This document shows, piece after piece, positions 1-11,100 of a stretch of DNA of 64,000 nt (position 1 is the first letter of the stretch; each line of letters opens with the position of its first letter). Below the pieces are notes generated by a model. It did not search any database. It was not told the DNA's origin and saw only the letters and a program-made list of their open reading frames with translations. Made by a program: the position numbers and the translations under genes. Origin of the DNA: Phallusia fumigata (lineage: Eukaryota > Chordata > Ascidiacea > Phlebobranchia > Ascidiidae); the NCBI GenBank assembly GCA_008931825.1, contig QXVZ01000597.1, forward strand, positions 112,032 through 176,031, given 5' to 3'.

Positions 1-184
1 AAGTTTTGCGACCTCTTTGTTTTAAAGCAGTAACGTCGTCAAAATGACACGTGAACCTATTTGCATTTTTGAGATTATTTCTGACTTGCGCGCTGCGCTC
101 AAAACCTTGCAGACCCCTGCGATAAGCTTTGGATCGGCTTTGCAAACAAACTGTTGTTCAAAACGTCGAATATTGCTTGCTTAC

Positions 185-1019
185 GTGGACAAGGTCTGCC
201 GTTGCATGGAAACGACATTATTGAAGATCCCTTGCAATCTGACAACTTTCCAGTGTTGCAACCACGAGTTCTTCTTCTGCTTCCTCCTCCACAAGTCTTT
301 GAGCAGGAACTCCAACTATCCCAACGAGTCCAGTCTGAAATCGCAAACAAAAAACGAATAAAAACCTGGGTGTCGATTGCGTTTCTTCTTATATGTCAAA
401 CAAACACTCACAGTATTAGGGTTGGCTACACGAAACGCGTCGCAAAGTTTTTTGTAATTTTTGCTTTGGTTACCTTGTTTCGTCCATTTTCTAACTTGTG
501 GGTTGTTTTGAATTTAAAAAACTTAAAATGTGATAAATTTCGTCGCTGCAAGACCTAGGATTAGGCCGATTGACATTGGATATTAACATTTCTCGTGGAT
601 TCGTGGGTTTAGCGCTTAACAAACAAATTAACAAAAACAATGAAAAGTTGCTGGGCATAAGAAAACAACCAACCCAAATTCCCGTTTACCATTCACAACT
701 ATGCCAATGGATTAATAAGTCTGAAAAATGAACGAATAGTGGGCAGCATATGACTAAATCAGTTTGTTTCCTCCATCAATGATAGGGCTAAGTATAAACA
801 AAACACTCTTACAGGCTCTACTGGCTGCGGCGAGCGTTCCTGAACAAGGGATGTGTTTCGCACAATTGAAGTTCAGTTGGCTGGTTCGGGCGAAGGGATT
901 GTTCGGCGCGCAATCTTTCCTCACAAAGGTGTTGCAGAATCTTGTTCTTCTTCTGATTCCTCCTCTTCCGCAGGTTACAGGACAAGCACTCCACTGCGTC
1001 CATTCCGACCAAGCCGGTT
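185..1019 (-). other. CT1 TSP1 repeats 1 and 2
   Basis: Repeat 1 (813-1019, 69 codons) has WSEWTQWSACPVTCGRGG and the array-specific FCNTF...DC; its C-terminal part is long and ends CKHIPCSG-like (NCAKHIPC). Repeat 2 (185-334, 50 codons) has WTRWDSWSSCSKTCGGGS and ends CNGRPCP. The W-x2-W-x2-W ladder and CSKTCG are the known C-mannosylation and O-fucosylation contexts of TSP1. Both exons are phase 1-1. Confidence 0.88.
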
Positions 1020-4000
1020 CTGTTGCAAAACAACAAACAGTTCAATTCTATCTTCTGTTAAAGCAAAATCTCAACGGTTAAATATACCCATGAAAATTTG
1101 GAATAAGATGTTGTGGAGACACAGACATGAAGAATTGCCTGATTTCAAACATAACTGTCAGGGAGTTAGTATGGAGAGAACACATGTACTGATGATAACT
1201 AACAGCGATTGTTATTACGTTCTCTCATTCTAATGTATTCGCTACATACATCCTCTCGGGCAATTACATATTTACGTTTTTATATTACGACGTCAACCAT
1301 CTGATTTGTCACAAACTAATATGACGTTCGTCATCGATGAGTGCCACCGGGGGCGGACCATGTAGCTATAGTTATGTATGTTTTGTATTATAGCTAGTGG
1401 TAGTCTATGGTTCCCACATGATGACGTACCGGGTCGTGGCTCCTCATCCCTGGCTGGGTTTGTGCACAGATTGTCGACGCACGTGTCAGTGTAATGACAT
1501 TTACTGCATACTGGTCCTGTCAGGTACGGACGTCTGCAACAACAAAAAGGCGGGAAAGGTTAAATACAGGTTGTTGTGCAGGACTTATGACAGATAAAAT
1601 TGCCATATATTGAGCCGTGTCGCTGTCATGTTACTTTAAACTCAGGTTAAATCGGCATGTTTTTACTGAAGCAAGTCGGGTATCTTTTTGCTTCCAGGCA
1701 TTGGAATCACATTGAATTTCAAGCGAAGTGCCAGCATGCCTAACTGTGCTGTCGATATCTGGATAATTTCTGCTTTTTAATAGACATACAAGACACGGGC
1801 TTAAAAAGTAACCAAATTTAAACACAACGTTTTTCCAAAAACGCTTGCCTAAAAATGTGTGTAATTAATTTAAACTCTATGGCACTTACGTATTTATCAA
1901 GCTTTTTCGGGAATTAAAATTTCATTCGTAATATTCAGATGACTGCAGTTTGTATCATTTACAGCAGTCTTTTAATGTGGGTGGCATAGTTGAAACAGAT
2001 GATAAAAAATCATTCAAGTAACAAACCTAGTAATCCAATTCCCACCAGGTACGTAATCGCAAACCATGATCGTCGCATCTCTCCATATTTGTCTGTTCAC
2101 GCTTATTGCTGAACACTTGGTGATCCCACATCCAACTTTGAAGGATGCAGCCCATGCTAGCTATACAAAGAACGACAAAATTATCTTGACGTGTCTAAAA
2201 CCATAAGACGAACGACGTAATAGTCATGAATACAAATTTCTGTTATCTTTACGTGTGTAAAACTACAAGAAGAATTACTATATCACATTGCAAGGTCAAT
2301 GCAAACGTATTGCAGCTCATTAAAAATGTTTTTGGACAATAAAATGTTTTGCATGACAAGATAAATGAAATACTTTGCGAGATCAGTCAAAACTGGCTGC
2401 CCTTTACATTTGTCGTGTAATAAGGTTCACTATATAAACTGCACTCATGCAAAATCTTTTAGTGATTTAAACAGGAAAATTGACCCTGCTTTAAACAATT
2501 TTATCCGGCGGTTAGCTTGACTTTAATGAAGTCAGTAAGGCTTATAAACAATATTTGTTTCAGAATAATACGGTGACAAAATACCTTTTTTTACCACATC
2601 TTATGTGTATTTATATGTCAACATATCAACAAGATCGTCAATATGTCAATATGTCAACAAGATCGAAACATCCGAGAAAAACTGACACTCACCTGGGTGT
2701 ATCTTTTACATCTGTTTCTAGCTGTGCATTTGTTAGTTTGATAATTGTAATATTTCTTCTCTTCATTCCACCGGGAAATCCCCTGCACCGCGAATTGATC
2801 ATCGTAGTCGATTCCCTGCGACACGTAGATGAGCTCCTCTACCCTTCTAAAGCGATCCATCTTCTTTTTCTGCGACGGTAAAGTTTTTAAGTGTTTTTCA
2901 ATACATAGGTATTCAGCTACCAAATCCTCCTACAAACATATCGAAAGAAGTTATTTAAATCTAATTTGCTTTCATGATTAAGTTTGGACACTAGTTGTTT
3001 CTCAGCTCTGGATGTAAGTTAACTCTTGATTCGCCAACTTACCGTTCAGCGAACCTACAGTTATAAATAGTTTTGTTTAAACGCAGTAGCTTGACCAAAT
3101 TTGTGTGTATTTTTTAAACCCCACGCAGCGATTTTCTGCTTGGCGGTCGATTTAAGTTCAGCGTTTTTCTTCTCGAGGAAAAATTTCTTCACTTTTTATG
3201 GTAAATTTTACTGCATGCAAAACACGCATGGTATGAGATTGAACACTTTGCTACTGTGCAACTATCTAGTTGTCACAACCAAAACCTCTTGTTTTATCTG
3301 TTGTGTGCAACTTGCCACGTTGCCCCTAAATAATTTAACTTTAAATAATTTAAAATTTGGTGCCCATAAAAATCTTGCGCAAAATAGGCTAGATTCTTAA
3401 ACAAAAGATTTGATTTCGCGGAAGTGACTTAGTTGTAACTGTTAAACCTCGGTGCATTATAGAAAACGCAAGTTCGCATGTACGATTTTGTCAATGCATG
3501 AGGGGGGGGGGAAAAAAACTTAATTAATGAAGAACTTGGAGATTTTTTTCAGGAATAGCCTATTTTAATGCGCAATTTCGAAATTTGGGAGGGGCCATGG
3601 CCCCTTTAGCCCCCTCTTGGCTACGCCCCTGTATCAATGTACCTGTGCTCCGGAGTCCTGATGAATACAACACCCAGATGAACGTACATCTTGTTTAAGA
3701 TTTCGATAAAGCTGACTAGTTTTCGCGGCAAAGACAGAGGCAATACTATTAACGAGTGAGTCTGTTGTTAGCAAAAATACCACAGTCACAAAAACCTTCG
3801 AATTAGTGCAATGTATCTCCGCCCAGGGGCAAATTTCTTTATTATTGGTGTTTATGGCCCAGGTTTGTACATTTTCCTAAAATATAAAACTACCTAGTTG
3901 CTGTAGCTAAAATCGCGCCCACATGTGGTTATGTTACAATTTGATCATAATTGTGTGGTGTTAAAAAACAGAGACTATTCCGTGTTTTGACGTGCAATCC

Positions 4001-5026
4001 TGGTATACTTACTTGGACAAGGGATAAAAGGATTGAAAAATATTTAAAAACCGTTTCTTTGCGTATCCAAGAAAAACTTGACAAAGTAAGAAACTTGGTT
4101 AAAACCCACTCTGTTTATTCCGAAGGTACACTGCTTCGAATATTCCGTTGCCAAGCCTTCCAACTCCGAGTCCCAGGTAATTTTCATCATGTCAGCTGGA
4201 GGAGGATCGACATTTCTTCGCACGAGATTGTTCGCATCAACTATCATGCTGCGAATTTCATCTGGACGAAAATTAAACACAGGTTTTTACTGCACCAACC
4301 ATTTTTTAGAATGACAATCAACAGTTGTTTGTCACAAAACCTGCTATAATCTGAATCCTAAAGCCCTCATTATTGCCGTAACCAGGCGGTGCTTGCCATC
4401 TAAATAGGCTACCCCTAAAAGTATTTATCCGCTCCGAAAATTCGGGCTGGCTGCGTCTTTACTCCTGATGTTAGTGTTTGTCTGCGAGCCGTTTGGTTTG
4501 AATCCTAAGTTTGGTCTGTACCGTTTTGCAAGTTAAGTCGGAAACAAACCAACTTGAATCTTTTGAACTGATCTATAAAATTGTTTAATCATGATTCGTT
4601 ACTTGTGCCCCTGTGCACTGCTGTACAAGTTAGACGTGTTAAGTCTGTAAGGGACTGGTGCAAAACTGACCTGTCATTTTGTAGGTTGTCACAACGCGAC
4701 TTCGTGCATATCTCCCTGCTGAGCCAGGCGCTTCAATTGACCACCTAAAATAAATGAGTTAGGTTTAACTATCGTCCGAACGTTTTTGAACGTTTTGATC
4801 TTACTTTTCCCCGATGCAGGTTTTCATATTTATAAAATACCAGCTTCCTTATCACGTTGTGCCGAAATTGTCAAAAACCGTTAAGAAAAGAAACTTTTAT
4901 CGTTTGTCGGCACAACACTTACCTAACAGTTTGAGCGTTCACCATTCCAATGTTGGTTATTGCGACGACACACAGACATATTGCGAACCCTGTGATAACC
5001 GGCTTAAACGCAATAGAGCAATGCAT
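185..5026 (-). CDS. CT1: secreted CAP-hinge-TSP1 protein, 3' end beyond the window
   Basis: First gene of the five-copy CAP-TSP1 array, read right to left. Coding exons: 4923-5026 (signal peptide), 4671-4744 (linker), 4110-4261, 2693-2869 and 2027-2160 (CAP), 1430-1533 (hinge), 813-1019 and 185-334 (TSP1). All have GT/AG borders and phases 2,1,0,0,2,1,1,1, the pattern of the paralogues. The last exon ends on a donor (C|GTAAGC), so at least one more exon lies left of base 1; 367 codons plus one base are visible. The start is the ATG at 5026, followed by a hydrophobic stretch. The product should enter the secretory pathway. The CAP domain lacks both cavity histidines (DANN where the paralogues have HN; CKRYTQ for CGHYTQ), so it is probably a binding scaffold. 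TSP1 repeats usually mediate adhesion or matrix binding. Model confidence is high; function is unknown. Confidence 0.85.
1430..1533 (-). other. CT1 CRISP-like hinge exon
   Basis: Encodes RPYLTGPVCSKCHYTDTC then VDNLCTNPARD. The four-Cys pattern C-x2-C-x5-C-x4-C matches the short hinge that follows CAP domains in CRISPs. It ends in phase 1 (CCCG|GTACGT), the phase of every TSP1 exon that follows. Confidence 0.85.
2027..4261 (-). other. CT1 CAP (CRISP/SCP) domain, three exons, eroded tetrad
   Basis: Exons 4110-4261, 2693-2869 and 2027-2160. Visible family landmarks are MMKITWDSELEGLA (helix 1), a GEN-like motif changed to VEELIYVS, RWNEEKKYYNY, CKRYTQ in place of CGHYTQ, and VGCGITKC...MVCDYVPGGNW. 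The HN of the usual xHNxxR motif reads AN, and the second His reads Arg, so the metal/cavity tetrad of CAP proteins is not intact. Confidence 0.85.
3541..3631 (-). repeat. interspersed repeat ending CAGGGGCGTAGCC (copy 1)
   Basis: On the minus strand it starts CAGGGGCGTAGCCAAGAGGG and continues through GGCCATGGCC and GCATTAAAATAGGCTA. The same order of motifs occurs at 46,773 on the plus strand. The terminal CAGGGGCGTAGCC resembles hAT-type element ends. It lies in the CT1 intron between exons 2693-2869 and 4110-4261. Confidence 0.5.
4923..5026 (-). other. CT1 signal-peptide exon
   Basis: Encodes 34 codons plus two bases, from an ATG through a hydrophobic core (ITGFAICLCVVAITNIG) to a probable cleavage after VNA. 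The donor AG|GTAAGTG is strong. It joins the linker exon 4671-4744 (WSIEAP...VTTYKMT), whose equivalents occur in CT2 (WSIDAP) and CT4. Confidence 0.82.
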
Positions 5027-5335
5027 GTCGTTATTCTAATGACCTAAAATGATGTAATTTTTACATGTTTGATATCCACTATATCACAAATTTGTTTGTT
5101 TGTAAGCTTTTTTCGTGTAAAGCAAGAAGATTTTGCCCCAATATTGCTTGCTCAAAACATCCGTTGATAATTCTATGGTGAAAGGAACCTAAACTTTTGC
5201 CAAATACTATTTGTTTTACTGATACAATTTCCAAATGCCGTTTAGGCCTGTTTTCTTATTTTTCGAACATTTAAACTGCCCCTAACATCCTCCCAAGCCG
5301 CTCTGTGGTCTGATTGAAGTTCTGTGTGTCGGGTG

Positions 5336-5344
5336 ATATATATA
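5336..5344 (-). promoter_or_regulatory. possible TATA-like element upstream of CT1
   Basis: An uninterrupted TATATATAT on the minus strand, about 310 bases upstream of the CT1 start codon. The only support is sequence and position. In AT-rich DNA such a run can occur by chance. Confidence 0.2.
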
Positions 5345-7106
5345 CCCTTATTCTGACGACGAAACGGAAATGTTATAATGTCACAACCTTTCAACACAGA
5401 GTCCAATCATTTCTACGCGTATAACATTGGCTCAGCCACCTCCTTTCCCACAACTGACCGTAACCTTTCACGTCAATTCCTGGAAGCATTTATGCAAAGT
5501 CGGCCAGCGCCCAAGTCGTTTGCAGAAGCACGGTTCGGTCTGTATGAGTTCGATATCGCGCTGCTGGTAGATCCGAGATGCAACAACAAACTGTGGCACC
5601 GGCTATAATCTTTGCAAAGCGAGGTTTGTAATCTCTGTTTGTTTTGCCCATCAGGCATTAGCGAGCGGTGTGGCAAGCTGATTAACGTTCAAATGGGCGG
5701 TATCTAAATGGCAGCTCAGTCGGCGAAGGTCAGACGGCACAGTAGTTAACGTCGTTATACTTCTCCGCCGCATTAATTAGGCTCAATGTTTACAGGTTAC
5801 TCCACGACCCAGTTTTTTTTAGTCTGCTTCGTACGCAAGCACTTACAACGCTATTTTGAGCTTGTACGTTGTTGCGGTTCCTCTCTACGTACATACTGGA
5901 TGATTTTAAACCACATAACGGATAAACCCGAACATATTTGACGGATTTCGTGCGAATATTTCCTGTCCAGATTTAGAACCCGTTTGGTGGTCGTCATTTA
6001 GAAAGGATAACTGGGTGTAAACCTGGCCATTATGACGGCACAGACGAATTGCTGTGACGTGTGTGATTATCATTTCATTCTCACCCTGTGGTGAATTTGT
6101 TTCTTCGAAAATCGCACGCGATAATATTTGCGGGTACATTTCACATCTAAAAACGTTTTTGGGGCTTTCAGGAACTTGCAATGCGGCATCTCTGTTACAA
6201 AACTCCCAAAAAACTCTCTTCAAAGCATGAAATAAACCTGATTCTTCTTTGCTTCACTAGCTGGTTACATTGAATGCAGCAAAATGGCTCACAAAGGCGG
6301 AGTAAAGTCTTCAACAGCTTTCCAACAGAACCTTTTATATAGGGCTGCGTGTAAATGTCGTTTCAGTCACTTTGCGAGCCGTGGTTTAATGAATCATTTG
6401 GAAAACATCAAACTAAAGTTCGTTTCATGGTCATCAAAACCAAAACCGAACAAACTAGTTTTTGAAAGTTTAAATTGCTGATGTAAATTTAACTGAATCA
6501 ATTAAAAAGTTGAACCACACTGTGCAACACATTGTGCTGGCCTCGTAGAAAAAAGAAATGTGTGAAAACCTTTTAGGACGACGACCTGGGCAAAAGTGTG
6601 TGTTAGGTAAGCAGATATTTTACACGCCAATTTTTTACGCCAAAGGTAGCGTATACATGACTGTCTGTATTTTAGACCAAAGAAAACGTGTTTACACGCT
6701 CTAAAAGTTATAAAAATTAGTAACTGTTTTTCCGAATGCCTGCGGGTTTCTTTTCATTAAAGTGTGTGCCATGCCGCAAATCGGTTAAACCTTGAAAGTT
6801 ACAACCGACAACATAAACTGTTAAAACCAAGAATTCGTCTAAAAGGCAAGCGCGCGGTCGTTGTTTGTATATTTGATCTAATTGGATCAAGCGCAAGAGT
6901 TACCATAAGATTCATTAGGTTTAATGAGAAACAATCGACTTTAATAGTTGATATTTCAAGACGTGATGTAGGCTATGTAAAACACAATGTTGTTTTCAAG
7001 ACAGCAAGAACAGTACTTATTTCCCATGCTCACCAAAGAGGTTATTTCAAATCAGAGTCGGATTTCCAGCTTTTCCGTGCAGGAAGGTGGAGGTTAAAAA
7101 GATATT

Positions 7107-7190
7107 ATGTGCGGTGGGATTCGAACCCACGCCCTAAGTCAACGCTTTAGGACACATTTAAATGAGGAATATGAGCTAACAAACAATTTG
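7107..7190 (-). repeat. tRNA-like fragment (box B and T-arm)
   Basis: On the minus strand GCGTGGGTTCGAATCCCACC forms a perfect five-pair T-arm with a canonical box B. It is preceded by a CCTAA/TTAGG hairpin and a degenerate box A (TTAGCTCATATTCC). The acceptor arms do not pair, so this is a tRNA-derived relic or SINE head, not a functional tRNA. Confidence 0.5.
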
Positions 7191-7975
7191 TACACGAAAA
7201 AATATCAAACATTTATTGTTTTGCGTTTGTCCAACATTTTAGTTTTCGGACTCAAATGTCGAACACGCCCTAAGGTTGGGTTTAACTTGCTGTTAAACTA
7301 GTTAAACTAGATTCAGTGTAACTCTTCTCCGAAATGATTCAACCATTCTTTGAGAACTAAATATGTCAACAGACAAGAAATCGAAACCACTAAGCTTGCA
7401 GCCACCAAAGCTGCCAGAAGCGCTGATGTGAGATCAGATAAGACAACGGTGTCAACCTGTTTTGTGTTGTCATGTTGTATCATGTGACCTAACTGCCGTT
7501 AACGTTATTGGGTTTGTTCGCATCATGCTTAATTTACCTTTATTAAAGACTTCAGGAAAGCAGATATCATTTTTTTTGGATGAAGCCAAATTAAAAACTG
7601 CGGCTTTATCGTTTGTATGATGTGTAGTATATGGTATGTGCTGTATGAACTGGCAACAACTGGTGGGAGAAAGGAGTCTTCAGTTCGTTGTATTTAAATT
7701 TGCGGCACTTTTTAGGAATATTTTCCTGGTAATCTAATCAGAGGTTTTGAAGTACTTACATGCATAAAAAAAATTTAGAATGTCAAGTCAAACTTAATGA
7801 ATTCTCCAAGCAATCATTTTCGACTACAGAATTGACGCGAGACTGTTAAGCAGCGATGGGATGTGAACTCACGCCCACAAGACAACAAAGTGATAAGGAA
7901 TAATAAAATTTATTCAGAAATATAATTTCCGAAACACAAGACACGGAAATAAAACAGCAACTTAATTGAAAACGT

Positions 7976-8084
7976 CACTGCCAGAGAGAATGTAAATACA
8001 TTGTAATAGAAATGTTTCAACAATCGCTGTTGTCAATCACTGACAAAATGTAATACACTACATACAAGCTCTCTGGCAATTATG
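7976..8084. repeat. short inverted-repeat (MITE-like) element
   Basis: Ends in TGCCAGAGAG on the left and CTCTCTGGCA on the right, imperfect inverted repeats about 100 bases apart. The right end (ACAAGCTCTCTGGCAATTAT) recurs near 54,720 and, more diverged, near 24,080. The interior shares AACAATCGCTGTTGTC with the foldback at 36,123-36,230. Confidence 0.45.
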
Positions 8085-8085
8085 T

Positions 8086-8091
8086 TTTATT
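8086..8091 (-). promoter_or_regulatory. polyadenylation signal of CT2
   Basis: AATAAA on the minus strand about 92 bases past the CT2 stop codon. It lies at the edge of the inverted-repeat element, so the 3' end may have been supplied by a repeat. Confidence 0.5.
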
Positions 8092-8182
8092 CACTTAAAC
8101 TCTCCAATAACACAATATAACACTTTTAAAAATAAGCGCTCTAAAAATCCAAATAAATAAAGTACAGACAAGTATATTATGT

Positions 8183-11100
8183 TCAGTTCTTGGTGCAGCA
8201 ATCCTGTGGGTTTCCGCCACTGCAACTTCTCTTCCGTATTTGTGTATCAGCTAAACACGAATCTCCCACGTTCTTCCATTCACCCCACGGAGTCCAAGCT
8301 GCGGACAATAAAAAGTTCACTAACTGACTGAAGATGTTTCAGTATTTATGTCTATTTTTATTACTTCACAATGAGCGGTATTACAGTGATAATGTTAAAG
8401 GCGCTATTTTTTGCACTGTTACTGCGCTAATATTATTGTACTCTGGATAAATGACGGTTAAAACATAAAATACAAGTGAGTAAGAACAAACCAATAGTTA
8501 CCGTAACGAATTAAATTTCTAAAAGGTTTACAATTTCAATCATTGATCAACGAAATCATTTGTTTATTTTAGCCCCTACCCGCAAACATTTGCGAAAAAA
8601 TACTCTTTTTTTCGGCAGTTAAACGTATTGGACAATTCTTATCAAACGATATAGTACTACCATAGCCGCCATAACAAATATGAGTTAAAAAGCATTGGAA
8701 AACGTTTCTATTTTCTGCCAGTCATCGCTATGAAACGTTTTTTCCATGCCTGATAAATATTCATTGTTTTACAGCAACACCTCGCAATTTTCTCAGGGGT
8801 TTTACTTACCGGCTGCTGGACAGGCATGTGCATTACACGGTGATGTTGAATGTGAAAGTCCACAGCACTCCTTGTCATCATCAGCGGAACATTGACGGGT
8901 TCTGAAGCGGATTCCACCTCCACAAGATTTTGTGCACTCGCTCCAATCTTCCCATGATCGCCAGGAGGCCGCCACAGCAACTGGTTGGGGTTTCACTACA
9001 ACATGAAAATGGTTTATTGTTGACACAGTTTTTTGCCTATTTCTATTTTTTCTATGGTTGGGCTTGTGTCTAAATAGGTTGTGTGTCAAAACACGACGAA
9101 TGTAATAATTGTATCTATATCTATAGGGTTGTTGTATTTATAAATTTATGATTTCGGCTTGGTAGCCCACTTAGATTCACTTTATTAGAGTAATCCCAAG
9201 ACTTTTGACAAGGCGATTAATTTTGTATTTACGTTACGAAATGTTTAGGAAACCAAACTGTCGTTAACATACATGGGCCAGTTTAATCATAAAACCAACA
9301 CAATTTAATCAGCCGAACTGTGATAACACACAGGATTTATCAGTCATCAGTTGTGCTTACCAACAGGTGCGCATTTCTGTGTGTTGCAAGCCACTCGTCC
9401 TGTGCCAATTCCTGTGCAGGAAGGTCCAACCGTCCCCTCGCATTGACGACTTCGAGATTTTATTCCGATCCCACAAGTCTTGGTGCATTTTGACCAACTG
9501 CCCCAGGCTGACCAAGCTGCAAAACCACGTTTGTTGCCGTTAAATGTTATGCTCCTACGTTAACTAGTCATTTAGCTTTGACTTGGAAAAACTTTAATGT
9601 TTCAGTGCTGCGGGGTCTGATATTGTGCGGCAGTTGCGAAGTAATGGCGATAAAGTTTCAGAAAGGCTAAAGTTGTGAGTTCGAACCTCACCATGACTAG
9701 TTTTTTTTCTTTAGTTATGCCCCAGATTGACGATAAGCATGAGCAGGACGACTATGGAAAGGCGTCAAAGCTAACGCTTGTGTTACTATACTTGTGGAAA
9801 TCAACTTAGAGACATTGCATCTGTTGTTTACACAGTCTGTAACACTTTGTAACTCTATTAGGTAAGAAAAGCGTTTAAAATTATAGCTAAAATTTATATT
9901 TAGGCTCCGAAATGTGACTTTATGGAAAAGTTGCATGGGCTAAGTTTGAAGGCGTACGGGAATATAAAATGCATATTTTTACTCTCCAACACAACGCTGA
10001 TGAGAGTCACCGAACTTGTACCAAATCAATTTGTCAAATTCAGCACTTGTGTTAGTCTACTCACCACGGCGTTGTGAAGGGCAGGACCTAAGAGTGCAAG
10101 GTCTGGTGTCTCGTAGTCTTCCGAGGCAAACCGATCGACAGGTTCTTGTCCTAGTTTCAACTCCGCTGCCGCAAGTCTTTGAACATTCTGACCACGTTGT
10201 CCATTGGGTGTATTTCGACACTGCAGATAAACAGAGAAATTCACATTTTCGGAAAAATTTACATTTCGGAACACACGATAGGAACGGATTTATTTGCGTT
10301 AGAAACGATTGATGATTTGTATTTTTTAAAGACTGATGTATACATAGGTGTTGGTGTTACAATGTTAAATGACTGACAAAAGTCTAACTGTAAAGTCATA
10401 GGAAGTTTTAAGAGGGTTTGCCGTCCCCAAGGTTATCGGCGGCTTAAAATCTCCATCACAGACCCGACATTTTTACGGCTCCCGGGCCACGTAAGACCTT
10501 TTGCTTGACTTTTACCGACTCGTTTAAGCCAATTTGGAATTTCGAAATAAACATATTTAGTTAAATAAATGACAAAGTTATTTGCAACAAAATAGTTTAT
10601 TAGGTATATTATAAGCTAAATGTTGTCTTTGATATTTTTGATTCACTACCTCTTGCGGGACAACTGTCCTGGTTACAACTTCCACTTTCCGAAGCGTCTC
10701 CTGTGCAATCAGCGTTGGATCCAGTGCTACAAGCGCGGGTTCGAACCCTGCTTCCACCACCGCATGAAGCAGAGCAAGACTCCCATGAACGCCAGTTGTT
10801 CCATTCTGCACCGATAAAAACTTGGTTAAATTGCGTTCGTCACAGACAACTTATCGATGAGGTTGGATGGTATCTTTTATTCATAGCGGGATTCATTTAA
10901 AACAGTTATTACTGTTGAGTGCGGACGGGTCTATTCGTTACGCTGTGATGTCATTTAGGTTTATTCCACAGTAATTGTTGGTTTTATTGATTAATGGGGC
11001 TAGTGCATCGTGATGCAATTAAAATTGGCACCTTAACCCTTTAGGCTACTTATTAAATTTAGCAATCTGCACAGTTTAGAAATGTAAGCTATTGTTGTGC

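Larger units (their letters stand above)
5027..8182. other. intergenic: CT1 upstream region and CT2 3' flank
   Basis: About 3.2 kb without a supportable gene. It holds the CT1 5' flank, tRNA-like fragments near 7,107-7,155 and 7,858-7,885 (minus strand), a short inverted-repeat element near 7,976-8,084 and the CT2 polyadenylation signal. Open frames of 60-130 codons here have no splice context or recognisable motif. Confidence 0.6.

Noticed and set aside
6764-7150. 128-codon plus-strand open frame
   Set aside because: Its 3' end runs through a tRNA-like T-arm, and the protein has no motif. Judged a random frame over a repeat.
8183-8298. Truncated TSP1 at the end of CT2 as a pseudogene sign
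   Set aside because: The same truncated form with the same CC ending occurs in CT5, so it is a conserved C-terminal module.
10736-10752. Box-B-like GGGTTCGAACCC on the plus strand, as in a tRNA
   Set aside because: It lies inside the CT2 TSP1 exon 10650-10805, where the minus strand encodes the CGGGSRVRTR part of the repeat. No box A is at tRNA spacing. Coincidence of coding sequence.
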